A stretch of 64,000 bases of DNA from the NCBI GenBank assembly GCA_030549775.1, contig CM060173.1:7414501-7478500 (forward strand). The letters are read 5' to 3'. Positions 49,817 through 61,722 of the stretch are shown here, piece by piece. Position 1 is the first letter of the stretch. Every line of letters begins with the position of its first letter. The position numbers and the translations under genes are program-made. The notes beneath the pieces were generated by a model, which had not been told where the DNA came from, made no database searches, and was given only the letters and a program-made list of their open reading frames with translations. This DNA is from Tamarix chinensis. Taxonomy: Eukaryota > Streptophyta > Magnoliopsida > Caryophyllales > Tamaricaceae.

Positions 49817-51257
49817 TTACAGGAGAGAAGGCCAATCTGTTGTTCCTTTTTTGTTTGTTACTGCCTGTTGTCAATCACTTCATGAATTTGTTCGTACTTG
49901 ATAAATGATGCCTGTAATTCATTTTCCTTACTGTCAATGCATGTGATTATGGTACTCGTGTGTGTATTTCAACCATAATAGTTCACAATGTGTGCAAGTG
50001 AAGCATTTGTTTTCTTTATTCTCTTTTATATATGTATACAACCATCGAAGTCAGTTAAATATTGTTCCACAAAACTTTCAAGTTAGTTGAAGCACAAACA
50101 CAAGACGACTGAGGTGATGGTGAGCTCGAGCAGCTAAGGTTGATATTAGTTTAGGTTACTAGGAGTTCAGAGCAACCCGATAGTAGGTCCTCGACTTTCT
50201 ATAGATTATGCTTCCTCACTTATAATATTAAGCTAAGAAGGGTTGTGAACGAGGGTGTCAAGATAAGGAGTATTGATTATATGTAAAATTACAAAGTTAC
50301 AAATGCTAGCTATGGAAGCTAGATGTAGAAAGTAGACAACAAAATATATGCACCCTCAGAGTCATAACTAAATATTGATGCTAAGTGTTGAGTATATTTT
50401 CTTATTCTCGGTATCACATACTTTTTATGATAATTTTGACACCTATCTAATAATTTATACAATTTTTGGGGATGCATGCTAATATATTTTAATTAGAAAA
50501 ATATATAATATGAGTAATGGGCAGTAATCACATATCTCTATATATTATTGACGAGTAAATTGTTATACAGAAAAATAATATATTTAAATGTGTAAATATT
50601 TTGGATTTATTTTTAAGTAGGAATAAATATTTTTAAATTTTCATAAAGGTGCAGACATTTAACATGTGCTCCTTGTAGTTTTATAAATTTGAAAATTTCA
50701 GTCGATTCTTCTATACAGTGATATTTGCTTACGATGTATCTTTTTCCCAAATGAGTCTCCCGAAGGCTGCGATGTACGGAAAAGTTGTTGTGTCCACGGA
50801 CACCGGAAACGATAGACCGACAGCTGGCGGAGAAATAGTTGATGAAGTTCGAACTGTCGCGGTCCTTACTATTAATAGTCTTTATCGGTCAATTTTGGTT
50901 GCTGCAGTCTCTATACTTTTATGAGAGAAAAAATTCCTGTTGGATTATAATTTTTTAATAATTGCTGCAACTTCATTTGCTACAGACACAAGTCACAAAG
51001 CACCGTTTTTAAAATATTTTGGTATTAAAATTTATATTAAAAGTATTTAAATAAAATATTTTTAAACAAATTATTAATAATTTAAATTAATTAAAATAGG
51101 TAGTACTTTTAAAAAAAAATTCGTAGAAGTCTAATAATAGATGTTAATGGTAGATTGGTAGACATTGGAAAAAGAAAAAGCATGCAAAGGTGATTGAAAA
51201 GCACCAAATTCAGAGGATGATTGTCGATAAATCCTATAACAACTTCACTGGTCAATC
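49817..51257. other. 3' UTR of the DUF4220 gene and intergenic DNA
   Basis: AT-rich beyond about 49930. A frame at 50718-50924 is not recognisable. No RNA gene was seen. Confidence 0.5.
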
Positions 51258-51530
51258 ATGGGTAGACCAAAGTTGTTAAAAATATGGCATACGGATATCT
51301 TCTTTAACTCTCAAGAGTTTCAATTTGTGCAGACCTGGATGAAATTACTACGACGACCTTTACACTTGTGGTATTTTGACTCTTTATGTAGAATCACATG
51401 TTGTATAGACAAACCTATTAATATGGATGGAGTTACAGCAAACATATATCGTATTTCCTATGCACGAATGATGGCGGAGATAGATATACATAGAAGCCTA
51501 CTAGATATTGTGATGATTACACCATCATAG
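51258..51530 (+). pseudogene. DUF4283-like LINE ORF1 / gag-type fragment
   Basis: The 90-codon frame contains WHTDIFFNSQEFQFVQTWMK, then RRPLHLWYFDSLCRIT, KPINMDGVTANIYRISYARM and AEIDIH. This order matches the DUF4283 region of plant non-LTR element ORF1 proteins: a tryptophan-rich strand, then K-P-x-x-x-D-x-x-T, then R-x-S-Y-A-R. The zinc knuckle that normally follows is not intact; degraded sequence resembling the next segment (YPIIFKWLLEYL) continues past the stop. It is a relic, separate from the LINE at 45035. Confidence 0.7.
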
Positions 51531-51884
51531 CATAACCTTATAAAGTATCCCATCATCTTTAAATGGCTACTAGAATATTTGTTTAGCTTGCAACAAACCT
51601 AGTCATTTGATAGGTAAACATTTTTCATATACCACCAAACCACTAAAGTAGTGGGTTATGATTAGGGGTGAATGTGATAATATGCAAGAGTAGTAGGCTT
51701 CTAAGGTAATGCAATTGGTCAATCCAGCTCTCCCAGTCTGGAGCTGCAACATCAAGCCAAATCCCCCGAGCACCGACAAACAAAGAACAAAAGGTTAGGT
51801 GACGCGGCTGGCTTAATGTAAACTAAGTTAAAGGAATGTGATGTCACTAACCATCCTTGGCTACAAATGGTGGGAGAAAAATGT
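51531..51884. other. Short stretch before LTR copy G
   Basis: Degraded continuation of the DUF4283 fragment for about 80 bp, then sequence without recognisable features. Confidence 0.4.
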
Positions 51885-53051
51885 TGTAATACCCCATTTT
51901 TAAGAACCTTAATTATAATTAATAATTATGTGTGATTAGTGGTAATGATTATTTTAGGAGTTTTAGTATTAAGTGAGTTTTTATTACGTGTATTATTACG
52001 ATAGTTTAGGTATACATTTAATTAGGTTAAATTTTGATAGAAGTTGGGTTATTTAATTTAATTCTAGTTTATACTCGTAAATTTTATCCTAATTATTTTA
52101 CTCATAATCGTTGATTCATAACCCGAAATAATTTTCTAAAATTTGTCCTAGATTATTTTGACTCTTTTTGTTCCTTTTTAACTTATCCTAGATCGGATTA
52201 TTTTTCTACTTGGTATCCTTGTCTATGTAAACTAAACCTAAAATAAAAATAAAAATATTATATATTTTCTACTCTATTCTACTTGTCAACCCTTTTACCC
52301 CTACCGTCAACTTTCCCTATTTCCCTCTTACCTCACTCAACCCATAAATCTTTATAATTTTTGGGATTCATTCGTTAGTTTTCCTAATAAATTCATATTT
52401 TCTAACCTTTCTACTTATATAATTATCCTAAAATTGTGAAATACCTATCCTACTCCTATTATAATTAGAATTTGAAACACACATTTTGGAAAACTTGATA
52501 TCAAATTTTATATGCTGTCAATAAATCGAAAACCTTTTCATAATCCAATGTCACAAAAATCTACCAACTCTCTTACAATCTCTTTTTCGTCCTTTTTTTG
52601 TATTTTTGTAAGTTCGTAAGAAAGACTCACTTCCTCCATGTGATTCAAGTCAGATCTTAGAAAGGGAGGTCTGTGGTCAACAAAAAATATTGCCAACTTT
52701 TCATGTTTCATTTTAAAACCAAAAATGCACAAAATCAACTCCAAGCTCCCCCTCCTCTAGCTAATTTCTTTGCTACTTTGCACACCTCATTCTCTCTCTA
52801 TATTTATCCCGTACATTTTTTGTTAATCTCTTTTTAGGTATTGTATTGCATACTTCAATTACCATCTCATTACTCTCATGTTTCATGGCTTTATGCACCT
52901 TGATTAAGCCTCAACTTTTGCTTCTTAACCAACTTGGGTTAGGCTACTATTAACTAGGATATTTTTTTTTGCCAAACCGTGCCTCTTCAAGAGCTTGGAT
53001 CCTAGGTTTTCATCCTCCATTCTTGTTATGTTTGGTTCCTTTCATATCATA

Positions 53052-53776
53052 TCTAATACCTAAAAACCAGCGGAATATTATAAGGATTGATCTAGATACT
53101 TTCATCCTAAGAACTCCATAGATAAGTATGTTATTCATGAGAAAATTTTTACGATGAGTGATCCTCCTAAAAAGTTTAAGAAATTTTCTAAAAATTTCTT
53201 AGAAAATACGTGAGTGAGGAAAAAGAGTACTGAAAGGACTCATGTTGATCTATAGAGTTAACTGATCAATCAACAAGCACTTCAAGGTAGCTCCCGCATT
53301 GTTGTATCAACTTAAGATATTACAAATAGTATTAGAGCTAAACTGCAACCATGAGATAAACTTAGATGAGTCAGTCACTCACTTAGTAGGACGATTCTTA
53401 TGATAAAATGTATTGAGACAGTTAGTGGTTGAGGCACAATAAGGATATTGCATTCTTTGAGTGGGGATGAATGTAATAGTCCAAAATGAGTAGAGTATTA
53501 TAAGGATTGATCTGGATACTTATATCAACATAATATACTATCCTTTTGGTGATTTTATCTTAAGAATTCTATAGTTAAGCATGCTAGCTATGGAGCAAGT
53601 TTTAGGATGGGTGACCCTTCTAGGAAGTTTTAAAAATTTTCTAATTTTTTTTGAGAAGTGCGTGAGTGAGGACAAAGAGCATTGAAAGGACTTATATTGA
53701 ACTGTATGTCTAACAAATCAATCTAAAAGTAGTTTAAGATAGGCCCCACGTAGTCGTACCAACTCGAGGTGTTACA
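53052..53776 (+). mobile_element. Second Cassandra-type TRIM element, inside G
   Basis: 5' LTR 53052-53324 (starts TCTAATACC, degenerate), primer-binding site TAGTATTAGAGC at 53327-53338 (two changes from the initiator-Met complement), interior 147 bp, 3' LTR 53472-53776 starting TGTAATAGTCC and ending GGTGTTACA. The target duplication TCATA is exact at 53047-53051 and 53777-53781. The 3' LTR holds good 5S-like boxes; those in the 5' LTR have decayed. It has no coding capacity. Confidence 0.92.
53565..53627 (+). ncRNA. 5S rRNA-derived segment in the second Cassandra 3' LTR
   Basis: AGTTAAGCATGCT at 53573-53585 (A box) and AGGATGGGTGACCC at 53604-53617 (C box), followed by TAGGAAGTTT. It is part of a TRIM LTR, not a 5S gene. 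Confidence 0.8.
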
Positions 53777-55331
53777 TCATACTCCATATGGGTACTTCTT
53801 TTGCCTAATAAATCATGCCCTATCCCACTTCTTTTTCCCTTCCTTTCTACCTTGTCGGCTAGCTTCATTTTTTGTTGTTGCATTTGTTACAGTAGAATTT
53901 TTGTGGCTTTCCTTCCTTTATTTTTCCTTTTTTTTTTCTTTCCCATTAACCTTCCAGTACTTTGATCTATCATTCCTTGGTAGTTATTAGTGGCTTTAGT
54001 AGTGGTTTCCAATCCTCTATGTCTAAGAATAATTCTTTCATTTTACTACTTTCGTATCTATTCCATACTTATATTTTCATGCTAATCTATTTTTTGTTAT
54101 TCTTAATTTGGGTGATCAAGTATTAAAAGGAGAAGATTAGAAATATTTCATGCTTAGTGACTAGAGGACTTGTAATGATACATTTCTTTAGATTTGGGAT
54201 CTTGGTTGCTGTGTGATAATTTATTGTAATCCTTGTTCGTATATTTTTATTCCTAGAAAACATGATTGAGAATGATTTATAAAGTGTTCTTTCATTGTAC
54301 CATGATACCATATTTTTAGGTCTTATTATTTTTTCCTTGTAATTTCTACATTTTTATGTCTTGCTAGGATTTTCTAGAAATTCATAATCATGTTGGTATT
54401 TTTTTTTATTTATTTTATAATTTCATGGATGAGCAAAGATACTTATGTTAAGTATTATCATGAGGGAATTGGGTTGACAATTTAAAGGTTTGGATGTGTT
54501 GGAGGCTAATGGATTTTTGGCCCCAAGTCCTTTGTGGTGGTTTTATTATTTTTAGTTAAGGCTAATTATATAATTGCTTTTTCATTAATGTGTGGGTGTT
54601 TATGTATAATCTTGGTGAATTATATATGGAGACTTATATAACTTTGTAGGTAAATAAGGAACTTTGACCATAGAGATATGTTGGTTTTTTTGTGAGGTTT
54701 TGTGAAAAATAAATATACCATTATAATTTGTGAGGTTTTATATAAAGTTTGATATACAAAATGGTAGGGTTTGGATGTGTTAAAACTAAGTTATAATAAT
54801 AATAAAAAATTAAATTGGGATGTTTAGGTGAATTATAGGCACTCTCTCTTATCATTATATACTAAATATGAAATGTTTTTGGTTGAATGAACATTTTGAG
54901 ATATTAATATTATAAGTATGATTTAAGAAGATTTTGGATCAATTATGGGTGACATAAATATAATAGTAAGATAAGTGGCTTAATTTCAAAAATAATGACA
55001 AACAGGTAGCATCAGTATTATATACATGAAATGCGGTGTTTTAACCTTGATTTTTATATATGTTGAACTTAATATTATTTTATAAAATTATGATAAATTT
55101 GGTAAATTTGTGAGATGTAAGGGTGAAGTTATAACCCATTTGTGAATTACGGTTGTGTGGGCGTTATAAGAGGTAGCATCGATGTTGTACGTATGAAACA
55201 TAGGAGTTAATGATTTTTAGAGATGTTGATCTTAATGTTATTTTATAAATTTTTTTTAAATTTGGTAAATTGATGAGATATGGGGTAGAATTATTTTCCA
55301 TTAGTGAATTAGGATTTTGTGGGGTATTATG

Positions 55332-55585
55332 GCATTTTTACCATGGTTATGTTTCTCATTGTGCATATTATCTTTCTATATGCATTATCATTATATCTAG
55401 TGTTTATAACATGCATAATTAATTGACCATGGAATAATTTTAAGAGTATCAATCTATAACAATTATAGGAATTAATTCCTAATTAAATGGTATAGCATGT
55501 AATAAGTACTAAACTTCTATTCTTTTTTTAAGAGAATTGTTATAAATGGTTGCTTGTAGATAGGGAGAAACCCTAATGGCACATT
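55332..55585. other. Short flank between LTR G and the CACTA element
   Basis: No feature seen. The three bases next to the CACTA end are ATT. Confidence 0.5.
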
Positions 55586-55619
55586 CACTACAAAATAATT
55601 GATTAATACCAATAGAGCC

Positions 55620-56110
55620 TTATCTATTAGTAAAAGATATTTTTCTGTTGGCAAAAGTATTTACCAACATAATTTTTTTTTTGTGACAAAATTGTGGGTA
55701 ATAACTCTATGCTTAAAAGTTTTACCCACAAATATGTATGATTTGTTGGAAATAATTGATAATGCCCACAAATATTTATCTGTTGGTAAAACTTATGCCC
55801 ACACTTATATCTATAAGTAAAAGTATTAACTACAAAATAATATCTGTGAATATAAATATTACCACGGAATAATATCTATGACTAAAATTATTATCCATAA
55901 AATAATAACTATGGCTAAAAGTATTATCCATAAAATTATATCTATGATAAAAGGAATTGACCATAAAATCATGTGTCACTAAAAGAATTAAACACAATAT
56001 TATATTTGTTACTAAAAACTATTGTCAACATATATATTTTTGGTTAAATATATTTTACCCTGTATACATATACATTTATATTTATTGGTAAAACCTTTAC
56101 CAAACTGTAC
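55620..56110. repeat. CACTA subterminal repeats
   Basis: About a dozen degenerate units around ATCTATGACTAAAA-TATTA-CCATAAAATAA, spaced roughly 33 to 36 bp. In CACTA elements such arrays bind the element's own DNA-binding protein. Confidence 0.7.
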
Positions 56111-56319
56111 AAGATTTATTAATAATACCTATTACCACAATATCCACATGTAGTAATAATTTATTCACATATAGTAATAATTTATCCTGATATAAAATTA
56201 ACTACACCATATATAATTATCATTGTTTAGTACAAAATAGTTAGTTGTTTAGCTCCTAAAGACATAACATTCATGTAAGTACAATACTATATATATAACT
56301 TGTAACATAAGCTATTACA

Positions 56320-56560
56320 CAAAAACATCTTTATACACTGACATATAAAAACATCAAGCATCTTCGTAAGCTGACAAGCAAAAGCATCGAACATCTTCAT
56401 AAGTTGACATAAATACAAAAAGCACGGAGCATCTTCATAAATTGATATACAAAAACATCGAATATCTTCGTAAGCTAACAAACAAAAGCATCAAACATCT
56501 TCATAAGTTGACTCACAAAAGCATCTTTATAAATGCATCAAACAACATCTTCTTCATGCT
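56320..56560. repeat. Tandem array of about 35-bp units near the CACTA end
   Basis: Six or seven imperfect copies of AAGCATC(G/A)AACATCTTC followed by ATAAGTTGAC-A-ACAAA. The unit differs from the terminal subterminal repeats. Confidence 0.8.
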
Positions 56561-56999
56561 CATATTCAATGTCATCCTTTTTATTCTTGTCATCCTCCAT
56601 TTGATAATAATTATCAACATACTTTCTTTAAAAATATATATGCATTTAACTTAATCAAATTAATCTAAATTCATATCAAAAAGTTAGATAATGAAGGTAT
56701 ATTAAAGCTTTCTAAAAATAATATATTCCCTTAAAATATATATATATATTTTATATAGTAGGAGATAAAGAAGGTAAAACTAGTAATTTAGAGAGCCACA
56801 TAATATATTCATAAGTGAAATCATCTATTATGTGTATGAATGCTTGATACAAATACAACATATTATAGCTAGTCAAGTCTTGATGCCTATGCCAGTAGTA
56901 TAAATAGTTTGATTGTATTATACTCTCTATTCTTAGATATTATATATATATATATACATATATATATATAAGTTGTCTCATGTGCGAACTTATTTTTCT

Positions 57000-57717
57000 G
57001 TACAAACGTAGGAATGATTTTCAATCGTCGGATCTGAAATATCTTACGGTTGAAAACTCATCCCTATTTTGTTTACTGTTCCCCTGTCCCTCTATGGCTC
57101 TATCCCACCCCACCGCTCTCCGTTTGCTTATCTATCCCTACCCAGACCCCCCTTCGCGTTCCCTCTCTCAATCGCAACCCCCGTCTCCCTCTCTACACCT
57201 CCCGTCTCCCTCTCTCTCCATCACCATTTCTACACCTGTTCACTTCGGATCATACCTCACCTCCTCCATTCTTCAAAACAAGCCACTACACTATTCCGCC
57301 ACATAAGGAACGTAGAGAAGCACCACCGGTGGCATAGCACAGTGGTGAGTGACCTGAGTAGGAGCTCCACCATTGCTACAGCTAGAACGACCAACGCAAC
57401 AGTCCAGTGCACAACCTCCACGGCCGCCATCTCAGTCCACACCGTCGGTATGATTCCGAACTCTCCCCTCCAATTTGTAATTTTTTTCCTAATTTTGCTT
57501 TTGTTAAGCCAAATTAGTTGATAGGATTTGTTTTGTAATTGCTGGACGGTAAGCCGTCTCTGTCACGCTCTTATTTCCTAGAGGGTGGCCGAAGGAAAAT
57601 TGGTATATCACATCTTCTTCTACTACTCCTCTTCTTTCTTTCTCCTCATCCTTCGATTGCCTAATTGATCGATTGTTGGGTTTATTATTATTATTATTTT
57701 CTTTCATATTTATTTAA
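57000..57717 (+). other. Leader-like region before a captured exon
   Basis: A pyrimidine-rich, C-rich block (57060-57280), unlike the AT-rich surroundings, resembles the 5' UTR or first exon of a host gene. A donor-like GTATGATT at 57447 and an acceptor-like TTTAAG at 57713-57718 could mark an intron that was captured along with it. Confidence 0.4.
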
Positions 57718-58028
57718 GTGAAAGGAAGAGGCCGGTCCATCAACCATCCTCTGGTTCAGGAGCTTGTGGAGAGGTCTTCGGGGAAGTCGGAAGACACCAT
57801 CGTCGACTATAAAATGGTTCTGTTCGAGTATTTGCTGTGGATGTTGGATAATGCCAATCCTCAGTCTGAGTTATTGGACGAGCTTGTTGAGTTCTACGCT
57901 TGTCGGTAGAGGATGACAAATACGCATACCGAAGGCATAAATTCAAGGGTCTGGTATATCTAAATTCTCGTAATCGAAAATGGAGAGTATCTGGCCTGGC
58001 CTATTTTCAAATTGCTTTCAGTATCTAA
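57718..58028 (+). pseudogene. Captured host gene fragment, frameshifted
   Basis: 57718-57909 encodes 63 residues including INHPLVQELVERSSGKSEDT, YKMVLFEYLLWMLDNA and ELLDELVEFYACR, then stops. Shifting frame at 57906 continues with VEDDKYAYRRHKFKGLVYL and NRKWRVSGLAYFQIAFSI to a stop at 58026-58028. The two halves have matching protein-like composition and adjoin exactly, so a single base change in phase has split one frame. Helical, leucine-rich character suggests a soluble helical-repeat protein, but I do not recognise the family. Position inside the CACTA element suggests gene capture. The alternative is a degraded resident gene flanked by two elements. Confidence 0.5.
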
Positions 58029-58466
58029 GGAGGTGAGGGAGAGCTAAAATTATGGTGAGGGAGAGCCAACATATAATTTTAATGGGCATTAATTTCCTTC
58101 TCGGCTTGATCTATTATATGAGTTGGCTTTTATTTGTTTTTACGTCCCTTCCTACCCTATGTATCAATTGTATATAGTCTATTATCTATTTGATTATACT
58201 AAAATGCCGAATAACTTTTGAAAATTTATATTTGTTATTGCATTGGTTTGTATAATTGTTAATTAAATATCACTGTTTTATATATTCACTTTTTTTATTA
58301 TATAGTTTTTTTTAAAGCTAGCCACCATAGGAGCATGCATATAATACTTTATTTAAGGTAAGCTAAAATAGGATCTTATATCTTAAACCTGACAGATATA
58401 ATAGATATCATTTTTAGGCATCAACTTTATTTTTAATCACTTCTAGCTTTAGACATGATGTTGATA
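58029..58466. other. AT-rich sequence between captured fragment and telomere-like array
   Basis: No feature supported. Confidence 0.5.
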
Positions 58467-58930
58467 AGTTTAGAGGGTTTAGGGTTTAGATGGTTTAGAA
58501 GGTAGAGGGTTTAGGGTTTAGAGGGTTTATGGTTTAGCGTTTAGATGGTTTAGGGTTTGGGGTGTAGGGTTTAGATGGTTTAGAGTTTGGGGTTTAGGTT
58601 TGAGGTTTAGAGGGTTTAGGGTTTAGGGTTTAGGGGGTTTAGGGTTTAAGGGGTTTAAGGTTTAGGGTTTAGAGGGTTTAGAGGGTTTAGGGTTTAGAGT
58701 GAATAGGGTTTAGAGGGTTTAGGATTTACAGGGTGTAGGGTTTAGGGTTTAGGGGGTTTAAGGTTTAGGGTTCAGGGTTTAGAGGGTTAAGGGTTTAGGG
58801 TTTAGAGGGGTTAGGGTTTAGAGGGTGTAGGGCTTATGGTTTAGGGTTTAGAGGGTTTAGGGTTTAAGGTTTATAAGGTTTAGGGTTTAGGGTTTAGAGG
58901 GTTTAGGGTGTAGGGTTTAGAGGTTTGGAT
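58467..58930 (+). repeat. Degenerate telomere-like (TTTAGGG)n array
   Basis: About 460 bp of GGTTTAGGG, GTTTAGAGG and related words. TTTAGGG is the common plant telomere repeat; here it is mixed with TTTAGAGGG and TTTAGATGG variants, so it is an old interstitial array or a minisatellite derived from one. Confidence 0.85.
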
Positions 58931-59092
58931 ATTTGGTTTGGATATAGGTTTTGATATTTTGTTTGGATATAGGTTTGGATTTGTTTTTTTGGTTTGGTAT
59001 TAATAAAATCTTGAATGTGATTAAATTTTGATCTAATCGATGAGATTAGTTCTTATGTTTGCATATTAATAGTAGTTTGTATGTGACCCCTC

Positions 59093-59095
<3 letters not shown>

Positions 59096-59144
<49 letters not shown>
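59096..59144. repeat. (AT)n microsatellite
   Basis: About 24 uninterrupted AT units. Confidence 0.97.
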
Positions 59145-59146
<2 letters not shown>

Positions 59147-60550
59147 TCTCAACTATAATTATAGTAAATTCATAAATAATAGATGAGAAATTTAAGGCCA
59201 AGCTTTCAACTCAATTGGTAGTGTAGTAGTGAGTAATACTAATAGAGGTAAAAACATAAATAATTGTTGACAAATTAGGATAGTTAGAAAAGCTTGATGA
59301 AAAAAAAAGAAGGATTGGTCAGCTAGGACTAAGAGGAGTGGAATGGGCACAAAGGAGGAGATACATATATTACTTCTACCATGACAAAATTCATTGTAGT
59401 TCATAAAAAAAGGTCATATCTGCACTTGTTGGAAATAAAAACACTTGATAACTAATCAATTTAGAACAACTTTGATGCTCCTATTAGATAAACTAATTAT
59501 CTATTCACATAGAAATGTAGAGTCATAAAAATGTGGAAAATATAAAAAATAACTCAACATGGGGAATGGATTAAATTAGAGAATCATTGTTTAAATAAAT
59601 ATTGATTACACAAACCTAACATATAAAAAGTCCTTGAATAGAGTATAACATGAGTTAATTAATTAAACATGCATTCCTATAACTACTTTTCCTTTTATTT
59701 TATTACATTTCTCATGTTTTGTAATATTTATCTTTCTATGTTACTTATGTTACTATTCTTTTGAAATGGGATGAAAATCAAGTGTAGAGATAGGGAATTG
59801 TATTATGATTGGCTATTAAGGGAGATTAAATACAAAGGATTAACTATGATACCAAGAAATAACCTTTGAGTGTTCATTGTGAGGTTACCAACTTGATTTG
59901 GGAAAAAGATTATATATTGATGATTGGGTATTAAAAGAGGATTTACCACACTATATAGTGTTGCTAAGTCCATCAGGAAGTGGAAGAAAAAGAGGAACCT
60001 ACTGCATATGCAAAATAGAACCTTGATGTGGTAGCAATAATTTATTTGATCTCAATAAATCAAAATTCTGCTCATTTTGAGAATCAAATGAAAGACATAA
60101 AGACCATTATTTTCAAGATAAAAATGGGAGTATATATGATCTTGTCAGGCATTTCCTCTTGTCTTCTTGTTTGGTTTGTAGATTAAAATAGGTGATGTAG
60201 GTTATTGAGTTTGGGTTTTCACAGTTAACTATAATTACACAGGAAAGTTGTTGAAGTGCAAGTGACAACATGGGTATTATGTAGCTTATATTTGATGTTT
60301 TTCTTGCTTTTGTAACCCTCGTTTTTCCTTTCATGTAGTGGGTATACTGTTTTCCTATCATGGAATGTAAGGGATAGCTAAGACATAATTATGTTCCTGT
60401 TTTATTTCTTAGGTAACATTAAACATATAAAAGGGTGCATGGTTATCTAACATTTTTATAGCAATAGACAATTGTTACTAATTATGGTAGTTTTGGTTAG
60501 TGATATATATTCTTTTAGCTTGTTTGTCACAAAAGGCTTTTTTCTTGAAA
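59145..60550. other. CACTA interior without recognisable genes
   Basis: AT-rich. Short frames at 59192-59404 and 60113-60361 (minus) have no recognisable similarity. Confidence 0.5.
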
Positions 60551-61065
60551 ACCTTGTAACATATAAGTTAGAGTTAGTATCTATTTTTGTATCCATATCC
60601 AAATTAGAAATCAAAAACTAATATAATTAAAATAAATATGGATTGACAACCATTTATAGTAACAAAAACAAACAAAAGAAGATAAGAAAGTAATAATAGT
60701 GAAAATTTTACCTCCAAGTTTCCTTAGCTTCTTGTAATTACTTTTTTCTTTCTTGATGCCTTTTGAAAAGATAACATAAAGACCTAGTAACGTAAAAATT
60801 AGAATTAGTACCTCCTTTTGTATCCATATCCAACTTAGAAATTTAAAACTAATATATTAAAAATAAAGTTTGACTGACGATGGTTTACATTTGTAAGAAA
60901 ACTAAAGTACATAAACGAAGACAAAAAAAGAATGAAAGATTTACCTCTAAGTGTTCCAAAATTATTGTAGTTATTTTCTTCTTGCTTGATGATTTTTCCT
61001 AACACAACATGACATCTTAGTAACATACAAAGTAGAATTAGTATATATTTTCATTCAACATACCA
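60551..61065 (-). repeat. Tandemly repeated exon-like units, about 233 bp
   Basis: Two nearly full units (about 60551-60784 and 60785-61018) and the start of a third share GTAAC-TA-A-TTAGAATTAGTA, TTGTATCCATATCCAA-TTAGAAAT and an exon-like segment. On the minus strand each has an open stretch ending at a donor: KGIKKEKSNYKKLRKLG then G/GTAAAATT (about 60711-60765), and GKIIKQEENNYNNFGTLR then G/GTAAATC (about 60943-60997). This resembles duplication of a small exon with its introns. Confidence 0.55.
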
Positions 61066-61242
61066 TATTACAAATGATAATTATAAATATTTAAAAACAT
61101 ACAACACTAGATTTATATTTAAGCATAAGAAAAATAAATACTATTAAAAATTTAAAATTTCATCTTCATAAAATACACACAAAAATAAAATTACATTTTT
61201 AACATTACAACTAAAATCAAATAAAGATACATGTTTCTAACA

Positions 61243-61722
61243 CTACTCAGTATCATAATCATATAAAGTTTCATCTTCTTCATCACTTTGGGTTCTATAT
61301 TCTTTAATTTCCTCATCATCATTATTGCCTTCTGTCATCACAAATAAAGGTTCTTCTTCTCCTCCTCTAGTAATAGTAAAATCATCTATACTTAAATCTG
61401 TAGGCATGCTAGTTTGTCCACAATCTACTTTAGGTATAAGATCATCTTCCATTTCAAACAACTCTCTTGGCTTATTGATATTGACAACATGCTAATTTCC
61501 TTCTTTAGAATCTAGGGTATAGAACACCCGCAATGCCAGAGATGCTAGGACAAAAGATTCATTTGTTTCTAAAATGGCCTTTAAATTAACAAGAGTAAAT
61601 ACAAGTTCATCTTCTTTAACTCTTCTACTAGGATTAACCCAATGGTATCGAAATAAAATAACACTCCTTCCATGAGGATAAGTTAACTCAATAACTTTAT
61701 GTAAAACACTATAGTATGACAT
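61243..61722 (-). pseudogene. DUF4216-like C-terminal part of the CACTA transposase gene
   Basis: On the minus strand, 61722-61492 encodes YYSVLHKVIELTYPHGRSVI, FRYHWVNPSRR, FTLVNLKAI and FVLASLALRVFYT, which follow the order of the DUF4216 domain usually found at the C-terminus of TNP2-type CACTA proteins. 61461-61243 continues as an acidic tail (NNDDEEIKEY, DEEDETLYDYD). A frame break separates the two parts. Confidence 0.75.

Larger units (their letters stand above)
51885..55331 (+). mobile_element. Long LTR copy G, degraded, interrupted by a Cassandra element
   Basis: Begins TGTAATACCCCATTTTTAAG like D, E and F. The pyrimidine-rich part 53810-54000 (CCCACTTCTTTTTCCCTTCC, TTTCCCATTAACCTTCCAG) matches 39440-39600 of F and the complement of 34660-34800 of E. 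A plausible end is GGGGTATTA at 55321-55329. Neither the conserved 3' third of the LTR nor a target duplication is evident, so the right boundary is uncertain and a deletion is likely. Confidence 0.55.

Noticed and set aside
49605..49874. Minus-strand poly-Leu/Ser frame
   Set aside because: Antisense of the GGAGAA microsatellite.
50718..50924. 68-codon frame with a relatively GC-rich core
   Set aside because: No family recognised and no neighbouring exons.
55620..56560. CRISPR-like spaced repeats
   Set aside because: The repeats are degenerate and contiguous, with no unique spacers of constant length, in a plant CACTA element.
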